A stretch of DNA of 64,000 nt from Yamadazyma tenuis (GCF_029203305.1 NC_089462.1:186001-250000), one strand, 5' to 3'. Positions 1 to 10,603 are shown, counted from the first letter of the stretch. Program-made: numbers and translations. Notes: generated by a model not told the origin, from the letters alone.

Positions 1-333
1 CTTCTTAAACACCAAAAACCGGTGGAACAAGAGGTTAAAGAGTCGGAAATGTTCAATTTGAGGCCCAAGGATAAATATGGCCCTAACGAATTGTCAAGAA
101 AACAGATTCTTCTGAGAATGGAAGACGATAGAGAAACACATAAAAGGTCAAAGGAGAATCTCTGGGTGGTAAATCGTCCAAAAGAGGTGCCGTATGTCAC
201 TGAACATGAATTTCAACAGTACTACTGGAACAGATATGACTCACTCTCGGATAAAGACGAAAAGGCATTGTTGGAAACCCTTGATGACTTCAATACCGTG
301 GTGATGGCCAGCTACAAAGACAACCAGTTTTAG
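1..333 (+). CDS. CTK3: CTD kinase I gamma subunit Ctk3, C-terminal part (5' end outside window)
   Basis: The frame is open from base 1 and ends at a TAA at 331-333, so only the last 110 or so residues are present; no initiator is visible. The segment RMEDDRETHKRSKE, followed by W-VV-RP and an acidic helical end with ASYKDNQF, matches what I recall of the C-terminal domain of yeast Ctk3. Ctk3 is the gamma subunit of CTDK-I (Ctk1 kinase, Ctk2 cyclin-like), which phosphorylates Ser2 of the RNA polymerase II CTD in the nucleus during elongation. It converges on TPS3 with 47 bp between the stop codons. The identification rests on this C-terminal block alone. Confidence 0.7.
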   Translation, partial: LLKHQKPVEQEVKESEMFNLRPKDKYGPNELSRKQILLRMEDDRETHKRSKENLWVVNRPKEVPYVTEHEFQQYYWNRYDSLSDKDEKALLETLDDFNTVVMASYKDNQF

Positions 334-380
334 GCGACCTTTTATTTATATACAACTTATAGTGAATGTAACGATCATGT

Positions 381-3300
381 CTACATATTTGCAATCGATG
401 TCGAGATGATACTCAACAACTCATTTCTTCCCGCAACACCGTACTTGGCCGAGGTACTCTTGCAGTTACTATCCAAAGCCGCTACTGTCAACACATTGGG
501 AATGACGTTTTGGTCTCCCAACGTGTTTCCAAGTTGGAAATTGGGTTCATCCACGGAGGTGGTTCCTCCACTAACAAAGAGACCTGAAACTCCATGTCCA
601 TCATTCGGATACTCAAGAGAAGGAGTCTTTTCCTTGATGGGAGTAGACGTTGCAGAATCGTTCACCACTCGAGGTTTGAAGTCGTTGAGGGAATTATTAT
701 TGAAGTAGTGGACCAAGAAATTGAGTGCTCTTAAACTTAATTGGTTTTGCTGGATCACCACATTGTTCCTGATCAATGAAGCGTGAATACCATCACTTTC
801 ATCAAAGAGTAAATTGACATGTTGAATTAAGTCTCCCATAAGATCGATGCTTCTATGCTTATCCTCATAAATAGACTTCCCCGGGTTGAAAATAATCGTA
901 CAATCCTCTATTTCTGCCTTGGAACCCGGGAGCCGCTCAACCTTGGCTTCCACGAGTTGCCTTACTTGAGGCATCCAGTTACCAATTTCCAGTTCGTTGA
1001 CGATCGAAATCCACTTCTTTGATCCTTTGAACTTGATGTAGGCTCCATTCTCTGCAATCAAACCCATACTTGGAACTCTTCTGAACATGGTATCGAGAGT
1101 CAGTCTCTTCATGTAGCTACACAAAAACACCTTGTTATTATCATCCGATAACACATTGTTCAAAAGAGTAGCTAGGTGGGATGGAGGAAGAATATCCGAG
1201 TTCTTGATGTCCCTTGTCTTCATCGAAACAGGCACACTGTCTGGTCTGCTATCTGCAAAGCTCGTGATTGCGGAAGCAGTTTCCAAGTTTATAAAGAATA
1301 ACCTGCTACCACCTTTACTGTCTGAATAAAAATTCTGGAAGACATTCTTACTAAATGTGCTCAAGTTGATTCTGTTTCTTTCGTGGTTGATTTTCCATGC
1401 CTCAATAATACTGGCCATACATCCCTTAATCCAGCTTCTGTAATCATGGCAAGCAACAACACTGTTACAGTTGGTCCATCTAGTCAATTTCTCTTCTGGT
1501 GACATGGTTAACAGAGTATAATACTTCTCGGAAAAATCATTCACATCCCATGGGTTTATCAACACCGCACCCTGTCCATCCAACTCCAATAAGTTGGACG
1601 AACCGGTGAACTCACTCAACATCAACGGCGATTTTCTTTCGGTCGAAGCAATGATGAACTCATGACAAGTCAAATTCAAACCCTCTCTCATTGAGGAGAC
1701 GATGAACATATCAGCTTCAACCTGTAAAGCTAAGTATTGGTCAAAAGCTATATCTTGTTGCAAAAGGACCACAGGTTGGCTTACCGATATATTGGTGGCC
1801 ATCGCATTGATTCGACTGACAATCTGCATGACATCTGCTGAATAGTCATCATCAGAGGGAGTCCCAATACATACTTGAATCAAAACAGTGTTATCAATGT
1901 AAGATGGGTGCTTTTGGAGGAATTTTTCGTATGCTGATAACTTTTCTTTTATACCTCTCAACTTGTCCAACTTGTCTCTCGAGACAATCAACTTCTGATC
2001 AGACCATCTTTCTCTGATTCTGTTTCTCCAATCCTTGACACTGTCAGAAAATAGAGACTCATGGAGACTACTGGCATCAATACCAACAGGAATAGTATTC
2101 ACCATAGTGAATCTACCATCATAACTGATACCATAATCACTAGTATCAGCCAAAAGCAACCTTGAACAAGTCTGCAAAAAGTGCCTAACATACTCCTCCG
2201 TCTGGAACGAAATAGCACTGGCACCTAGCATTCCCTTTAACAAAGCTTCTCTTTGGGCCAAACAACGGAACACTTCCGATGATGGAAACGAAACATGCAA
2301 GAAAAGACCGATCTTAGCACGAGGAAGCTTCTCCAATACCATTTGAGGCACCAACAACAAATGGTAGTCGTGAATCCAAATCATGTTTTCTGGGTCATCG
2401 GGATCTAGGTCTCCGTTTTCTGCTTTATACACATCGACTATTTTGTCTGCAATCATCTGATTCAAGGCTTTATAGTGGCTCCAGGAATGATCTTCAAATG
2501 CCTTTGATTTAGGGTTGTCCGGAATCTCATAGTGCAAGGTGGGCCATAACACCAGCTTACAAAACGATTTGTAATGGCCTGAAAATGTCAAATCACTGGG
2601 ATATACCACTTCAGAGAAATATTCGTTTTTGAGGGTGCTAGAAATATCATCCTTCACGTGCTGGGGAACCTCGTCACTAGGCATAGCCAATGTTCCCACC
2701 CACTTTCTTGAATGGATGATGTTTTCACCCACCGCCATTTTCACGGCCTTGATCAAAGACCCATTACCTTTGGCAGCAAATAACACTTTCCAAGGGCTGG
2801 TTTCAAAAATACTCGACTTCGAGAGTACTCCTTTCTCCAAGCTGGGATGTGAGAAGCCCCCGAAAGGTGCCAACTTAATCTTTGCTCGGGGGTTGGTTAT
2901 CTCGTTAAAATCATTATCCCAGTCGTTGTCACTATCTATGTCCAAGTGATGACCCGCAATTGTAGCATCGTCATCGTCATCTACCTCTTCAGTTATTCGA
3001 TCGATGACTGACGTTGAACTGTTGTTCTGCAACGACATAGATAATGCCGACCGATTCAAAGACGCATTTGCTCTGCTAGCACCCACATTCAGAGATTTAG
3101 ATGCATTGGATGTCAGATGCGAACCACCACTATTAAGGGAAGTCAAGTTGGTTCCTGAACGGCTGATTTTCAATGAAGGCAAGCCAAAGTCGTTGGACTG
3201 TTTCTTTATATCCACCACCGAGCTGTCCATTCTCTTGGAGAACATCGATCTGGGTTGGATGAAGTGAGGCTGTAATTTTTCATCCAAGTTTTCAGCAAAG

Positions 3301-3694
3301 ATTTCCAGAGTCGTACGTTCGGGTTTCGTGTAACGTTGTAAGAAGAAGTCCTCGACAGAACTAGGTCCACCTTCTTGAACCGCCGTGTGCTTGTGCTGGG
3401 TTGGAGATGTGCTGGGTGAAATATGACTTGAGTTAGCATTGCTCAATGACGGTAAGATAGAACTCAGTCTTATGGGGACAGGCATCGACCCGGTCACACT
3501 GGGACGCTTGGGACGTGTTTTGGCGCTGGCGATACCGGAGGTATTCGGGCTGGTTTTCTCCACATATGTGTCTTGAAGACCAACCTCGAACTGAACTGTA
3601 TAGGGTAAAAACCTACAAGGTGTTAGTAAAAGCACTAAACATTCAAAAACGTGGGAGGCAACGATACATACAATGAACCGATAATTATTGTCAT
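381..3694 (-). CDS. TPS3: Trehalose-phosphate synthase complex regulatory subunit (Tps3/Tsl1 type), spliced
   Basis: Regulatory subunit of the cytosolic trehalose synthase complex (with Tps1 and Tps2). I read it as complement(join(381..3612,3672..3694)), 1084 aa. Exon 1 is 23 nt and encodes MTIIIGSL; the 59-nt intron has GTATGT, TACTAAC (3628-3622) and TAG; exon 2 resumes FLPYTVQFE, giving the expected family N-terminus. A Ser/Thr-rich stretch (about residues 30-290) precedes a GT20 synthase-like domain (about 290-790) and a phosphatase-like domain. The phosphatase DxDx(T/V) signature is degenerate (FINLETA), consistent with a non-catalytic subunit. CUG-Ser yeasts usually have one such gene, so TPS3 is preferred over TSL1. 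The start is 154 bp from the divergent TatD-like gene. An unspliced reading would add an aberrant hydrophobic leader. Confidence 0.92.
3613..3671 (-). other. Intron of TPS3
   Basis: 59-nt intron on the minus strand. Donor GTATGT (3671-3666), branch point TACTAAC (3628-3622), acceptor TAG (3615-3613). Removal joins the codon TT|G (Leu) and gives MTIIIGSLFLPYTVQFE, which matches the family N-terminus. Confidence 0.93.
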
Positions 3695-3848
3695 TTTTAG
3701 GGTTACAATTGAACAAAATTTGGGAATAGGACCTTTTATATATGTTGTTTGTTGCTATGGAATTTCTAGAAAGTGGATTTGCTGCATTAATGATTGTCGC
3801 GCAACCCAGATTTTCTGAAGCTGCTATTGAGATGCAACCACTGCAAAT

Positions 3849-4832
3849 ATGACAAACTATGAAATAGCCCGTCTAGGTGATGCCCACTGCCACTTGAGTA
3901 CGTCTTTAACTTTGGAGGCTTCCAAGGCAGTGGTGGAACTTGTGAATAAACAGTATCAATTGCCCTCACGGTTTTTTAAGGTGATGTCCACCAACCATCT
4001 CGATGTGCACATCCTCGATGATATGATGGATCACTTAAAATCTCCGGTATTCCAAGGCTTCTTTGGGATTCATCCATGGTACACACATCTATTCACTACT
4101 CTCTCCGATACAAATACAGAAACGCTCAAGGAAATACACTATAATGAGATTTTATCGCCAGCACCCTCACCGGAGTTATTAGCGGTACTACCAATACCAA
4201 TTGACCTCCACAAACACTCGAAAGCTATACAAAGCCTATTACACAAACACCCTGGCTCTGGAATTGGTGAAATTGGTCTTGATAAGATGTTTCGGATCCC
4301 TTCAAACGGGTACTATGGAAACCAGGACCTGAATAACTCCGAGGTGAAGCTAAGCGCTTGCAGAGTTAAAATCGACCATCAAGTGGCGATACTACGAGTC
4401 ATGCTACAGCTTGCTAATGACTTGCAACGGCCTGTTTCTCTTCACTGTGTCAAAGCTCATGGGCCACTTTTTGATATAGTTCGAGAATATCACCAGATTC
4501 CCCAAGTAATTCTTCACTCATTCAGCGGGTCGGTGGACCAGGGGCGCCGGTGGGTGGCAGAGTATAGGAAGCGGGACCAGGACCTCGGGTTCTCGTTCTC
4601 GCACTATATAAATGGTGTGGAAGACAAACGGCTGCAACTTAATGAGTTGGTTGGGTATCTCGATGATAGTCAGATCCTAATTGAAACAGATATCAGTATC
4701 GACAAGCATTTGGAGAGGGATTATACCGACCATCTCTTCGGTATTGCCGAGACCATTCGTGTAAGTCGAGGCTGGGACCTCGAGAGGTTCTATGCTATTA
4801 TAAAGCAGAACTTGTACAAACATACTCACTGA
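3849..4832 (+). CDS. TatD-family metal-dependent hydrolase (YMR262W / S. pombe Scn1 type)
   Basis: 327-residue TIM-barrel hydrolase of the TatD deoxyribonuclease superfamily. The metal-binding H-x-H is at residues 13-15 (GDAHCHL), followed by FGIHPWY, GEIGLDK, SLHCVKAHG, LHSFSGS and IETDIS, all in canonical order. The FGIHPW start and insertions resemble the fungal YMR262W/Scn1 branch rather than Tat-D1 nuclease. The substrate is unknown; DNase activity is inferred only from the superfamily. It is divergent from TPS3 and convergent with TPI1. Confidence 0.85.
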   Translation: MTNYEIARLGDAHCHLSTSLTLEASKAVVELVNKQYQLPSRFFKVMSTNHLDVHILDDMMDHLKSPVFQGFFGIHPWYTHLFTTLSDTNTETLKEIHYNEILSPAPSPELLAVLPIPIDLHKHSKAIQSLLHKHPGSGIGEIGLDKMFRIPSNGYYGNQDLNNSEVKLSACRVKIDHQVAILRVMLQLANDLQRPVSLHCVKAHGPLFDIVREYHQIPQVILHSFSGSVDQGRRWVAEYRKRDQDLGFSFSHYINGVEDKRLQLNELVGYLDDSQILIETDISIDKHLERDYTDHLFGIAETIRVSRGWDLERFYAIIKQNLYKHTH

Positions 4833-4960
4833 TCAACTGGTGTTCCCAACATGATGTAGATGTGCAAATGTAGACACCATATTAGTAGCAATGCATACCT
4901 CAACCTGCTGGCCTACAAACCATACTCGAAGTTATATTCTCCTATAAAACTGTCAAGGAC

Positions 4961-5707
4961 CTACAATCTAGACTTGATGATATCAACGAATTCTGGCTTC
5001 AAAGAGGCGCCTCCGACCAAGAACCCATCAACATCAACCTTGTCCTTGAATTCCACTGCATTCTTTCCGTTGACAGAACCACCGTACAAGATTTGAACCT
5101 TTTCGGCCTGTTCAGCACCGATGGTCTTAGCCAAATGTTCTCTGATTCCCTTGTGGGTTTCTTGCGCATCCTCTGGAGTGGCAGCCAAACCGGTTCCGAT
5201 GGCCCAAACTGGTTCGTAAGCAACAACAATCTTGGACCAGTCAGACACAATCTTGGAAACAGCATCCAATTGTCTGGCACAAATCTGTAAAGTGACATCG
5301 GCCTTTCTTTCTTCCAAGGTTTCTCCGATACACAAAATAACAGACAAGCCTTGTTCCAAGGCGAACTTGGTCTTTTCAGCAATGAACTCGTCACTTTCCT
5401 TGATTAAGGTTCTTCTTTCAGAGTGTCCAGTTAAAGTCCAAGTAGCACCGAGGTCCAACACCTGGTTGGCGGAAATCTCACCCGTGTAGGCACCAGAAGC
5501 CTTGGTGTAGACGTTTTGAGCGGAAATTTCGACGGTTTTCTGGGTGTTCTTTTCAACTGCCAAAGAAATGTATGGGGCTGGGGGAGCAATAACCACCAGG
5601 ACATTAGCAGGTAAATCAGCAGCGTTCAAGCTTTCGACGATTTTGGTGACGGACTCTTTAGTACCGTTCATCTTGAAGTTTCCTCCTACAAAGAATTGAC
5701 GGGCCAT
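4961..5707 (-). CDS. TPI1: Triosephosphate isomerase
   Basis: Complete 248-aa glycolytic enzyme interconverting dihydroxyacetone phosphate and glyceraldehyde 3-phosphate in the cytosol. Catalytic residues are all present: Lys12 (NFKMNG), His95 (GHSERR) and Glu165 ([11 protein letters not shown]). The phosphate-binding loop YGGSVNGKN and the C-terminal [10 protein letters not shown] are intact. The length equals the yeast family norm. The coding region uses few codon types, as expected for a highly expressed gene. The upstream region is only the 198 bp to the next gene's stop. Confidence 0.98.
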   Translation of the reverse strand: MARQFFVGGNFKMNGTKESVTKIVESLNAADLPANVLVVIAPPAPYISLAVEKNTQKTVEISAQNVYTKASGAYTGEISANQVLDLGATWTLTGHSERRTLIKESDEFIAEKTKFALEQGLSVILCIGETLEERKADVTLQICARQLDAVSKIVSDWSKIVVAYEPVWAIGTGLAATPEDAQETHKGIREHLAKTIGAEQAEKVQILYGGSVNGKNAVEFKDKVDVDGFLVGGASLKPEFVDIIKSRL

Positions 5708-5905
5708 GATGTATAAATGTAATAGTTTAGATTTAAAAGTAAAAGTAGCAAACGCTGGAGGTTTTATAGGGAACCGATTTTCATTTTCAACGCGAAAGGA
5801 CGAGCATCATCCGACCACCCGAATGCGGTTCGCAGTCTGGAGACCACCATAACTATCAACCGATAAGTGTTTGTATTTATCATTGAATAAATAGTCTATA
5901 TACCT

Positions 5906-6938
5906 CTAAACAAAGGAGTCCTTGCTGTTGACCTGGCTTTGATTATCGTACTTGAACTTTGTCAGCCCTCGGTCCAATCCGTTGGGATCAGGAGATGAGA
6001 TCTTGTTAAATGCCTCTCTCACCTTCCTATCCTTCGCTTTTAGCAATCGAATAGCGTCCTTCTGTGCTTCTATCACCCCTTGAATATCAAGATCATCCAC
6101 ATTCACTTTGCTGTTGTACTTGACCTCATCGACAACCTCCTTTGCAACCTCATTACCATTATTGATCTCATCGTCGTCCAAGTCGTCCCAAGTCTCCAAA
6201 GGTGTCTTGAGGCAGTACTTAGACCCATACCTCTTCATTATGAGGTACTGGCAGTTGGGGATGTTCCGAAGCGATTCGAACTCCTCGTAGGTCCACCGAA
6301 ACCACTTCATAAGAAATACCCTAGCCCAGATCCCGTGGGTGACGAGGATTAACACGTTGGGGAAGTCCTTGTTCTGGAACTGCCGGTAGAGACTCTCGTT
6401 GAAGCTGGCGATCCGGTCGTAGACGTCGGCAGCACTTTCTCCGTGGGGGATTCGGTAGAAAAAGTGGCCATACTCGGCCCGTTCTCTCCAGATCAGGTCC
6501 ATTTCCTCGGGCGTGCTCTGGAGGTTCCCGAAGTCTTGCTCTCTCATTCTTGGTTCTTCGTGCACATCATAGGTGACGCCGGGAAGGTCTTTAATGCCTT
6601 CTATAATGTTGTTGCAAGTCTGACGAGCCCTTAAGTATGGCGATGTGTAGAATACCACGGACCGGCGGTTGACGTCGTTCTCCGGCGGCTGGTCGAAACA
6701 CTCCTGGCTGAGAAAATCTCTTAGCACTCTCCCTGCGCTATAGGCTTGTGAATGACCTTGAGTAGTAAGTGCCACTTTATGATTGGCGACAAAACGGTTA
6801 ACCTCCTTGTTACAGTTGCCTTCTGATTCACCGTGTCTGACAAGTAAGATATACTAGAAGTGTGTTAGTATGGATTCGTTTGAGATGTGCTATCTATCGC
6901 ACGACGTGGTGTGCTTAACATACAGTTGGTTTCCCCAT
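5906..6938 (-). CDS. DET1: Det1-like acid phosphatase, histidine phosphatase (phosphoglycerate mutase) superfamily, spliced
   Basis: I read it as complement(join(5906..6853,6924..6938)), 320 aa. Exon 1 is 15 nt (MGKPT). A 70-nt intron (GTATGT, TACTAAC, TAG) separates it from exon 2, which starts YILLVRHGESEGN. The RHG catalytic motif with its phosphorylated histidine therefore lies upstream of the first in-frame ATG of exon 2 (6775). The distal motifs FYTSPYLRARQT, EPRMREQDFGN, HFFYRIPHGESAADVYDR, LVTHG and FLMKWFRWTYEEFES are very close to S. cerevisiae Det1/YDR051C, linked to sterol traffic between ER and plasma membrane. The tail (about 80 residues) is charged and not recognised. Confidence 0.88.
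6854..6923 (-). other. Intron of DET1-like gene
   Basis: 70-nt phase-0 intron on the minus strand. Donor GTATGT (6923-6918), branch point TACTAAC (6870-6864), acceptor TAG (6856-6854). Splicing joins MGKPT to YILLVRHG and restores the catalytic N-terminus. Confidence 0.93.
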
Positions 6939-7207
6939 AGTTTGTAATCCTAACTTGGAAAAGAAAGAAATAGTAAGTTGCAATTGCGCGAAATTCAGTG
7001 GCTGCAATCACTGTGGAAGCTAGAAGCAAACTGTGGGATTATGTATTATCTTAGCTAGAGGAAGGGAAAAGGAGTAGTAGAACTGAGCTGAATTTTTGGT
7101 GATATCTTAAGTTGGCTGTTAATGCTGAACTTATTTACTGTGATGGTACAACCCAGGGCCCCTGAAGAATATTCGCACCCTTTGGTGAAGTATTCAAATT
7201 ACGCACC

Positions 7208-9007
7208 ATGACTTCACCATCAAAAGTATTCTTGCACTTTGAAGGCACAAAAAAGCGTAAAAATGCTTGTGTCAGGTGCAAGAAGCAGAAGTTAAAGTGC
7301 CAAGTTGAGGCCAACTCCCAGAAATGCAGAAGATGTATTTCCCTGAACAGTTCGTGTATATTTGAAGCCAAGCAAGATGAATTTGAATGGAAAAGACAAA
7401 CGGATCTAAAGATCGAACGAATCGAAAAGAGCTTGTCGGAGTTGACACGAATATTGTCTGCGAGAACTGCGGATGCTATTTCTCCCATCTCCAAAGTTAT
7501 ACTGCCAATTACTCACATAAACTCAGATACTTCTAAAACCGAACTCACGGACGAAGATAAAGAAAAATGTCTTAGGTTTTTCCATGAAAACCTATCTAAA
7601 TATCTTCCTATATTCATCTTTGACTACATACCTTCTGTTAGTGTGCATGTGGAGAACAGTTCCAGGTTGTTGTTGTTGGCAATTTTGTCGGTTTCTTGTT
7701 TATACCTACCAACCTGCGAGCAGTACTTTGATATTTTGGTAAAGGACTTGGAGCTGTCTGTAGCACAGTTGACACCATCGAAGATGTTCGACGCACAAGG
7801 AATTCCACTAAGTTTCAATGAAACCTTGTACGACTTGCTTGGTTGTATTATCGCTGCTGCGTGGTTGGGTAATGATTTGGGAGCCAGATGCTGCCTCATA
7901 GGCAGTGATTTGGCAGGACGGTTGAATCCACCCGTTCTTGATAAAATCAACATTCCTAATGAGCAGAGAAAAGCAGCATTTGCTTTCAGCTTGGCAAGTT
8001 ACATCTTAGAGAGAAGGTTGCAAATTTCTTATACGAGTACTAAGTATATCAACATACGGAATGATATGGCCAAACAACGGGATCATTTCTTGCCTCACTA
8101 TTTGAATGAATTGTTTGTGCGGGATGATGGAAACCAGTATCACCTGAAAGAATACAAACTACATGCCAATATAGAGCTATGTGCCATTATCATGAAGATT
8201 CAAGAGCATTTGGAGACTGGTGAAATCTTCGATGATAAAATCCAACAGTGGGTTACCAGATTGAATACTTGGCTAGCAGACTGGATTGTCAAGTTGACCT
8301 CCCATTTGGATCCATCATCCACCAAGCCTTTGCTATTGACTTTCCATTTCACTAAGCTTTTTGTGTACATCCAAGCAGTCAACCAAGGACAGGAAAATCC
8401 AAGCATAGGTTCTATTATGAGCAGAGCAGAGAGTGTGGGAGTTGATATCATCGAAATGCTATCGCTTGATAAAGATATCCGACGGTTAATCAGAATAGGG
8501 CCGGTGTTTTATCCAACAGTATTCATAACTGCAACAGCTTTACTTTTGAAAATAATCACTATCAGCTCAAAGTGCAACTACCGAACTGATGAGAAATATT
8601 TGATTTCTATATGTGAAGGTGCGTATGGCATTTTGCAAGAAAGTATCACATCGTCAAATCTTCCCTGTTATAGTTCTGTCCAACTCCTCGCAGAAGGAAT
8701 AAGAAAAGTGCAGCAACAAATCGGAAGTACCAATGAAGCTGAAAAGAAAAGTGTTAATACCCTACCAAGAATCCCCGCCTATAGTCAAGATGTGACACTC
8801 AATGGCAATGAAATCGCCGATATGATGAATGAGTTCTGGCCTGTTAGAAGCAGCATCCCATTGGATGACAGTTACCCTGTAAGCATTGCCCAGGTGTCTG
8901 ACTATAGTGAGCTTTGGCAAGCTGAAATTTTTGATGCTAATACGTTTGTCGACATCTTTTCTTCTGAAATACTGAAATCTATGTATCAGTCCCCAATTCA
9001 GGAGTAA
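7208..9007 (+). CDS. Zn(II)2Cys6 transcription factor, candidate regulator of the adjacent amino-sugar cluster
   Basis: 599-aa fungal zinc-cluster regulator. Cysteines 21, 24, 31, 40, 43 and 50 form CX2CX6CX8CX2CX6C, with the basic KKQKLK loop between the second and third. A short linker and a predicted coiled-coil segment (about residues 58-80) follow. A fungal-specific middle homology region then extends to about residue 480. The start is the first ATG, 12 codons before the basic region. It converges on the MurQ-like gene (24 bp between stops) and lies at the edge of the peptidoglycan-sugar block, the usual place for a pathway-specific regulator. I do not recognise a named orthologue; its targets are inferred from position and from CGG-containing elements in the neighbouring promoters. 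Confidence 0.85.
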   Translation: MTSPSKVFLHFEGTKKRKNACVRCKKQKLKCQVEANSQKCRRCISLNSSCIFEAKQDEFEWKRQTDLKIERIEKSLSELTRILSARTADAISPISKVILPITHINSDTSKTELTDEDKEKCLRFFHENLSKYLPIFIFDYIPSVSVHVENSSRLLLLAILSVSCLYLPTCEQYFDILVKDLELSVAQLTPSKMFDAQGIPLSFNETLYDLLGCIIAAAWLGNDLGARCCLIGSDLAGRLNPPVLDKINIPNEQRKAAFAFSLASYILERRLQISYTSTKYINIRNDMAKQRDHFLPHYLNELFVRDDGNQYHLKEYKLHANIELCAIIMKIQEHLETGEIFDDKIQQWVTRLNTWLADWIVKLTSHLDPSSTKPLLLTFHFTKLFVYIQAVNQGQENPSIGSIMSRAESVGVDIIEMLSLDKDIRRLIRIGPVFYPTVFITATALLLKIITISSKCNYRTDEKYLISICEGAYGILQESITSSNLPCYSSVQLLAEGIRKVQQQIGSTNEAEKKSVNTLPRIPAYSQDVTLNGNEIADMMNEFWPVRSSIPLDDSYPVSIAQVSDYSELWQAEIFDANTFVDIFSSEILKSMYQSPIQE

Positions 9008-9031
9008 GCATAAATTGAATTGCTAAATAAT

Positions 9032-10387
9032 CTATCTATTGAACAAAGTTAAAACCAAGCCACACAAGTCACTTTGACCCAGAAGAATTGCCACCCTGGA
9101 CGAATCAATTCCGTAATTGAGGAAGAGTGCGTTTAGAATAGTATTCTCAAGTCCAGAAACTGTTCCAACTTTGATGCTTTCCAACATGTTCGAACTGAAA
9201 TGCTGGTTACAACTGATCTCTTCTATGCATTTGTCAATTGTTTCAGACAAGTCGGACCCCAAGTTTTCAATCATTACTTGTTTGTGGATGTATGTCCTTT
9301 TGTTGAAGAGAACCACCTGGATCTCATTTGTCAATATATCAATGCAAAGATTATACTTATCAAATTGTTTGGTTGGTGGCATTTTGGAAATTGGGAGTTG
9401 TTCCCTCGTACCCAGCTGCTGTAAAGCTTCTCTCAAGTTTCCATCTGCTTTGGCCAACATTTTGTCTGCTTCATAAATATCGACACCTCTTTTTGCAACC
9501 AAGATTGCAAGCTTGAGATTTCCCTGGGAATAATCAAGGATATGGTCTATAAATTTATTTTCTTCCAAATCAGTGGGAGATGCTGCAAACTTGGAAATAA
9601 TTCCTTCTTTGACAATGTAGTACTCTCCTCCACAAGCTTGTTTGAATATATTTCTTGTTCTTTCACGCAACTTGATATTTGTAGGCCTCAAATCAACCAT
9701 CAAATTACCATATGTTTTGCCAATTTTTATCATTGTGGCGGTGGAAATCATATTTAATACAAGCTTTGTTGCTGTTCCAGCCTTCAATCGGGTGCTGCCA
9801 GTGACTACTTCGGGGCCTGTGACGGGCGAGATTAAAAAATCCGATAGTCCATGTTTTCCTATCTCTGGGTCATGGACACAACTTAATCCTACCGTAACGC
9901 AGCCAAGCAGTTTGGCGTACCGTAATGCACCGATCACGTATGGAGTTCTTCCTGATGAAGCAATTCCCAAAACCGTGTCTAATTCAGGATTCAAATTCAA
10001 TGGTTGCAAATCTTTTGCTGCAGCCATTTCATTATCCTCTGAACTCTCTAAAGCCTTCCGAAGAGCAGTATCTCCACCAGCAATCAATCCCACAAACTGG
10101 TTTTCAGGGGCTGAAAATGTAGGGGGGATCTCCGAAGCATCCAAAACCCCCAATCTTCCACTAGTGCCTGCGCCCAAGTAGATCAATCTTCCACCTCTTT
10201 TAACCAAAGGTGCAAGGTGTTCCACTACTTGAGTAATAACGGGAATCACGTTTCTGACCGACTCAAGCATTCTGTGGTCTTCTCTGTTCATGAGCTGCAA
10301 GAGCTTATCAGTAGTGATCTGGTCAATATCATTAGTGTGGGGATTTTGCATCTCCGTTGCTAAATTTTCAAGTCCACTGATAGTCAT
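9032..10387 (-). CDS. murQ: N-acetylmuramic acid 6-phosphate etherase (MurQ family)
   Basis: 451 aa. MurQ is a lyase that cleaves the lactyl ether of MurNAc-6-phosphate, yielding GlcNAc-6-phosphate and D-lactate; in bacteria it works in peptidoglycan recycling. The SIS domain has all hallmarks: RLIYLGAGTSGRLG, DASEIPPT with catalytic Glu86, ESSEDNE with catalytic Glu117 (31 residues apart, as for E. coli Glu83/Glu114), IASSGRTPYV, GPEVVTGSTRLKAGT and GNLMVDLRPTN. The bacterial-type UBA-like helical end (LKLAILVAKRG...GNLREAL) is present. About 110 further residues then follow that bacterial MurQ lacks. No targeting signal is seen, so it is probably cytosolic. It is divergent from the AnmK-like gene across 216 bp. 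Its origin is probably horizontal transfer from bacteria, older than the current locus. Confidence 0.95.
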   Translation of the reverse strand: MTISGLENLATEMQNPHTNDIDQITTDKLLQLMNREDHRMLESVRNVIPVITQVVEHLAPLVKRGGRLIYLGAGTSGRLGVLDASEIPPTFSAPENQFVGLIAGGDTALRKALESSEDNEMAAAKDLQPLNLNPELDTVLGIASSGRTPYVIGALRYAKLLGCVTVGLSCVHDPEIGKHGLSDFLISPVTGPEVVTGSTRLKAGTATKLVLNMISTATMIKIGKTYGNLMVDLRPTNIKLRERTRNIFKQACGGEYYIVKEGIISKFAASPTDLEENKFIDHILDYSQGNLKLAILVAKRGVDIYEADKMLAKADGNLREALQQLGTREQLPISKMPPTKQFDKYNLCIDILTNEIQVVLFNKRTYIHKQVMIENLGSDLSETIDKCIEEISCNQHFSSNMLESIKVGTVSGLENTILNALFLNYGIDSSRVAILLGQSDLCGLVLTLFNR

Positions 10388-10603
10388 GATGAAGGTTAAC
10401 GGAGGATTGAAAGAGAGGAAAATGGCTTGATTATATTCCCATTGGTCTTGCAGATGAACTCCACGGGATGAGTATTTGATATTTTATTGGATGAACATTA
10501 AGTACGGGATAAGACGGGAAATTTCGCCGACTTCCTAAATCGGACTTGCTCGATGGTTTATCTATAAAATACAATTATCGATAACAGTAGCTGTCTGTAC
10601 TAA
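10388..10603. promoter_or_regulatory. Bidirectional promoter of the MurQ-like and AnmK-like genes
   Basis: 216-bp gap between two divergent start codons. It contains several CGG triplets (near 10400, 10464, 10505, 10515 and 10541) and a TATAAAA at 10562-10568 oriented to the kinase gene. Its most notable element is at 10515-10529. A shared promoter implies co-regulation of the two consecutive enzymes. Confidence 0.7.
10515..10529 (+). promoter_or_regulatory. Candidate zinc-cluster site, CGG-N9-CCG
   Basis: CGGGAAATTTCGCCG contains inverted CGG/CCG triplets, the typical half-sites of Zn2Cys6 factors. Its GAAATTTCGCCGA portion (10518-10530) recurs with a single mismatch upstream of the transporter gene at 11875-11887. 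Binding by the factor at 7208-9007 is inference. Confidence 0.5.

Noticed and set aside
5093..5489. ORFs antisense to TPI1
   Set aside because: Shadows of a highly biased coding sequence; no independent support.
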